In this document: positions 62,042 through 64,000 of the stretch, one piece after another
Position numbering within the stretch: the first letter of the stretch is position 1
Layout of the letters: each line of letters starts with the position of its first letter
Origin: Mesorhabditis belari
Lineage: Eukaryota > Nematoda > Chromadorea > Rhabditida > Rhabditidae
Assembly (NCBI GenBank): GCA_958450365.1
Contig: CAUEEP010000245.1
Span: 62,001 to 126,000, forward strand
Length of the DNA stretch: 64,000 nt
Reading direction: 5' to 3'
Position numbers and translations under genes: made by a program
The notes under the pieces: model-generated
Databases searched by the model: none
What the model saw: the letters and a program-made list of their open reading frames with translations, nothing else
Told to the model about the DNA's origin: nothing

Positions 62042-63008
62042 TAAGCGTCGACAACTTGGGTCTCTTCAACCGGCATTTGGTGAAAGATATGCGATGCTAA
62101 AACCTGGTAAGTCTCATTAAAAAGAAATAATTTTACCTAAATCATCGTCCTTTTTGTTGAGAATTGCTTGAGGTCAAGCGGAGGTAGTCGAGACGATGGA
62201 GTAAGCAACTCATTGAGCGTATCCACGGTTGGCACAATTTCTTCGAGTAAAAGCTAAAACAACTCAGCTATAACTAACAATCATTTAAACCCAACCTGTA
62301 TTCGCACAACTTCGTCTCGTAATTGTGTAACATGAGCAAGGGCACCCCTAAGCCGGTCGTATCTAAATTAAAACTGTGATGATATCGTGAAGAAAATGAG
62401 GATTTACTTTTTACGTCGCTCCAATAACTTTGCAGCAATACCAGCCGAGGTAACATCAACCTAAAATCAATAACAAGGTTTTGATTTCAAAATAATTACT
62501 GACCGTTTTGATGAGTTGAGTTATTCTTCCCTGTTCTTGTGCAATCCCCTGAGCCTGACCGTGCAGATGTGATTGCAGCCTTACGGACAAACGCCAAAGT
62601 GGTCTAAAAGTTAAAAGTATACATATAAAAATTGAATGTTTGAAAAATGAACCCACCGATAAGAGAAAAGATTTTGATTATCCATTACAAGTCTTCTACC
62701 AGCAGGAACCGTGTCTCGCAATATTGGTAGAAAACGGGGAATGTCCTACAAAACGTTTTAACTGATTACACCTAAAATACTGCAACATACCATTAATCTC
62801 TTATAATCGGGATCATCATTTGGATCGATTAGCTTTGATTGCCCATCGGAAACCTTGACTATGCCGCCGACTTTCTTGACGCTTGCTAAAGAACAATCTC
62901 CAAATTGTCTCAAAAATTACGCTTACCTCGATTTGATAGAAATGAAAAAGTAGAAGTGGATGGTTGAGTAGAGTTTGAAGGACCAGACGCTGATTGTTCA
63001 TTACCCAT
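62042..63008 (-). CDS. sam-4: BORCS5 / SAM-4 (BORC subunit), with an A-run frameshift near the 3' end
   Basis: BORCS5 (myrlysin) is the N-myristoylated subunit of BORC, which loads ARL8 on lysosomes and, in C. elegans as SAM-4, controls axonal transport of synaptic vesicle precursors. The start at 63008 gives MGNEQSASGPSNSTQP, fitting the myristoylation consensus. Later exons give SVKKVGGIVKVSDGQSKLID, DIPRFLPILRDTVPAGRR, LWRLSVRLQSHLHGQAQGIA, QEQGRITQLIKTVDVTSAGI, YDRLRGALAHVTQLRDEVVR and EEIVPTVDTLNELL, then LPPLDLKQ. As read, the frame then stops at 62137, exactly at a perfect splice donor. One extra A in the run at about 62151-62155 would instead give STKKDDDL, splice at that donor and continue LASHIFHQMPVEETQVVDA to a stop at 62042. 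I favour the longer version. Confidence 0.82.
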
Positions 63009-63084
63009 TGTTGCGCAATGAATATGCCTAGCAAAATTGAAAAATTAAAACAGAAAAGAGTTGTTGCTTACCTGTTTGAAAAAT

Positions 63085-63478
63085 TTAATGAGAAACTGGT
63101 CCTCCGAGATGGATGCGTTCGATCGCAGCGTCAGTCCACTTTTGAGCGGCTTCAATAGCGTTCTCCTAAAAGAAGAAAATCTGCCTCAATTAAACAAGCT
63201 GTATAATTGTAAAAAAATTACCCACCTTGTTGGCCAAAGTTGCCGGGAGGGCGTCCGCGTCCGGATCGGGAACGTGCTCTCGCGGGATTGGAATCACCTC
63301 CTGAAAAAAAACACAGAATACAAACTTTAACAAATAATTTACCTTTGGCAATTTATGAGTAATCCACTCCGAATCGATGTAGCCAAACACGTGGTTCCAC
63401 TAAATTCAAGAATTTTGCATAAACGACAATAACAACGACTACCTGAATATGCGAATCTACTTTTTGATCAAGGCTCAT
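63085..63478 (-). CDS. Small conserved-looking protein (82 residues), unrecognised
   Basis: Four exons with clean introns: MSLDQKVDSHIQ, WNHVFGYIDSEWITHKLPK, EVIPIPREHVPDPDADALPA then TLANK, and ENAIEAAQKWTDAAIERIHL then GGPVSH, stop at 63085. It is soluble, with no signal peptide or membrane segment, proline-rich in the middle and helical at the end. It is 76 bp upstream of BORCS5 on the same strand, with a T-rich acceptor (attttgctag) just before the BORCS5 ATG, which suggests an operon with spliced-leader processing. A small mitochondrial accessory subunit is one possibility but I see no proof. Confidence 0.7.
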
Positions 63479-63752
63479 CTAACTGACGGAGAATCTAAAA
63501 ACAAGTTAAAATGGACAAATTTCCATTCACAAGAGACAAATACTTTTGACCATTTAACTGATAAGCTGATTTGAATAATTAGTCAAAATTTTTATTCAAT
63601 TATAACTGGAAAAGTATTATGCATAAGCATAAGCAAAGGGTATCACATTATGCAGGGAATGAAGGCACACAGGAGGATTCAAATCAAACAACATAAAAAT
63701 CTTAAAGAAACTACAAAAGAATTCTAATGGCTGCAATCTATAGTACTTTATT
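63479..63752. other. Spacer between GNA1 and the small-protein gene
   Basis: A 274-bp AT-rich gap between same-strand genes. No separate gene or RNA seen. Confidence 0.4.
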
Positions 63753-64000
63753 TTAAATTTTGCTTTGCTCAACTTCTGGGGCTGTCTCGAGTGTATCATT
63801 GGTCGGTGAAATGGTAATATCCTTGTCAAACCTAAGCACTTTAAGTATAAGAAAAACAAAGATAAAGCTACCTTTGAACAAGGAAATTGTTTCCTTCGTC
63901 TTTCTTGAAACCGTTAAGCTCATAGAAAGGAATGAGAGAATCCTTGCACTCCAATGAGATCTTGTAAACACCAAACTAATAATAAAGTAAATAATAACAA
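63753..64000 (-). CDS. Glucosamine-6-phosphate N-acetyltransferase (GNA1), C-terminal part
   Basis: This enzyme acetylates glucosamine 6-phosphate in UDP-GlcNAc synthesis, feeding chitin and glycan production. The minus strand at the window edge reads FGVYKISLECKDSLIPFYEL then NGFKKDEGNNFLVQR, a 45-nt intron (63892-63848), then FDKDITISPTNDTLETAPEV and EQSKI, stop at 63753. The YK(I)(S/T)L-C...PFY...GF...FLVQRF block is the C-terminal part of the GNAT fold of GNA1 enzymes. The hydrophilic tail after the RF is longer than in many homologues. The N-terminal part lies beyond the right edge. Confidence 0.82.
   Translation of the reverse strand, partial: VIIYFIISLVFTRSHWSARILSFLSMSLTVSRKTKETISLFKGSFIFVFLILKVLRFDKDITISPTNDTLETAPEVEQSKI

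Overview
The window reads as nuclear DNA of a nematode. Introns are short (about 36-60 nt) with T-rich acceptors (tttag or tttcag), genes are dense and run in same-strand clusters with gaps of tens to a few hundred bases, and two interstitial arrays of TTAGGC/GCCTAA, the nematode telomere hexamer, lie inside a large intron. I do not assign a species. All gene models were spliced by eye from frame, gt/ag sites and family similarity, so exon ends are approximate.

Layout. 1-1.6 kb: C-terminal half of the XPF/ERCC4 repair nuclease, plus strand. 1.7-2.2 kb: fold-back element with an 8-bp target duplication. 2.5-3.3 kb: doubtful plus-strand gene. 3.85-4.43 kb: minus-strand ARL14EP-type cysteine-rich gene. 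4.5-5.1 kb: 3' piece of a myo-inositol-phosphate synthase gene. 5.1-7.4 kb: N-terminal half of XPF, minus strand. 7.1-22.0 kb: a large imperfect inverted duplication of the array XPF 5' end / BTB-Kelch / DDX3-type helicase, with arms of about 6.2 and 4.3 kb around a 4.4 kb spacer. Both helicase copies and both BTB-Kelch copies carry lesions, and a Merlin-type transposon sits in the left BTB-Kelch copy only. The spacer holds a fragmentary minus-strand gene, a third collapsed helicase fragment, a duplicated repeat block and an apparently conserved plus-strand gene with a ubiquitin-like N-terminus and a possible kinase-like C-terminus.

22.3-26.5 kb: the last exon of a CHMP4/Snf7-like gene (minus) and a complete CDC45 gene (plus) carrying a mariner-like element in an intron. 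27.4-41 kb, perhaps to 48.5 kb: one minus-strand gene for a ROR/CAM-1 receptor (Ig, Frizzled, Kringle, membrane segment, kinase domain lacking the DFG aspartate), with large introns full of tandem repeats, MITEs and hairpins. 41-57.7 kb is almost gene-free and repeat-rich. 57.7-59.4 kb: unrecognised plus-strand gene. 59.7-61.5 kb: casein kinase 1 family gene. 61.9 kb: miRNA-like hairpin. 62.0-64 kb: minus-strand, operon-like run of BORCS5/SAM-4, a small unknown protein and glucosamine-6-phosphate N-acetyltransferase.

Two themes stand out. First, 1-22 kb is a rearrangement hotspot where gene pieces were inverted, duplicated, collapsed and invaded by transposons. Second, several otherwise good gene models fail by exactly one base in an A run, which points to assembly errors or very recent decay; reads are needed before calling pseudogenes.
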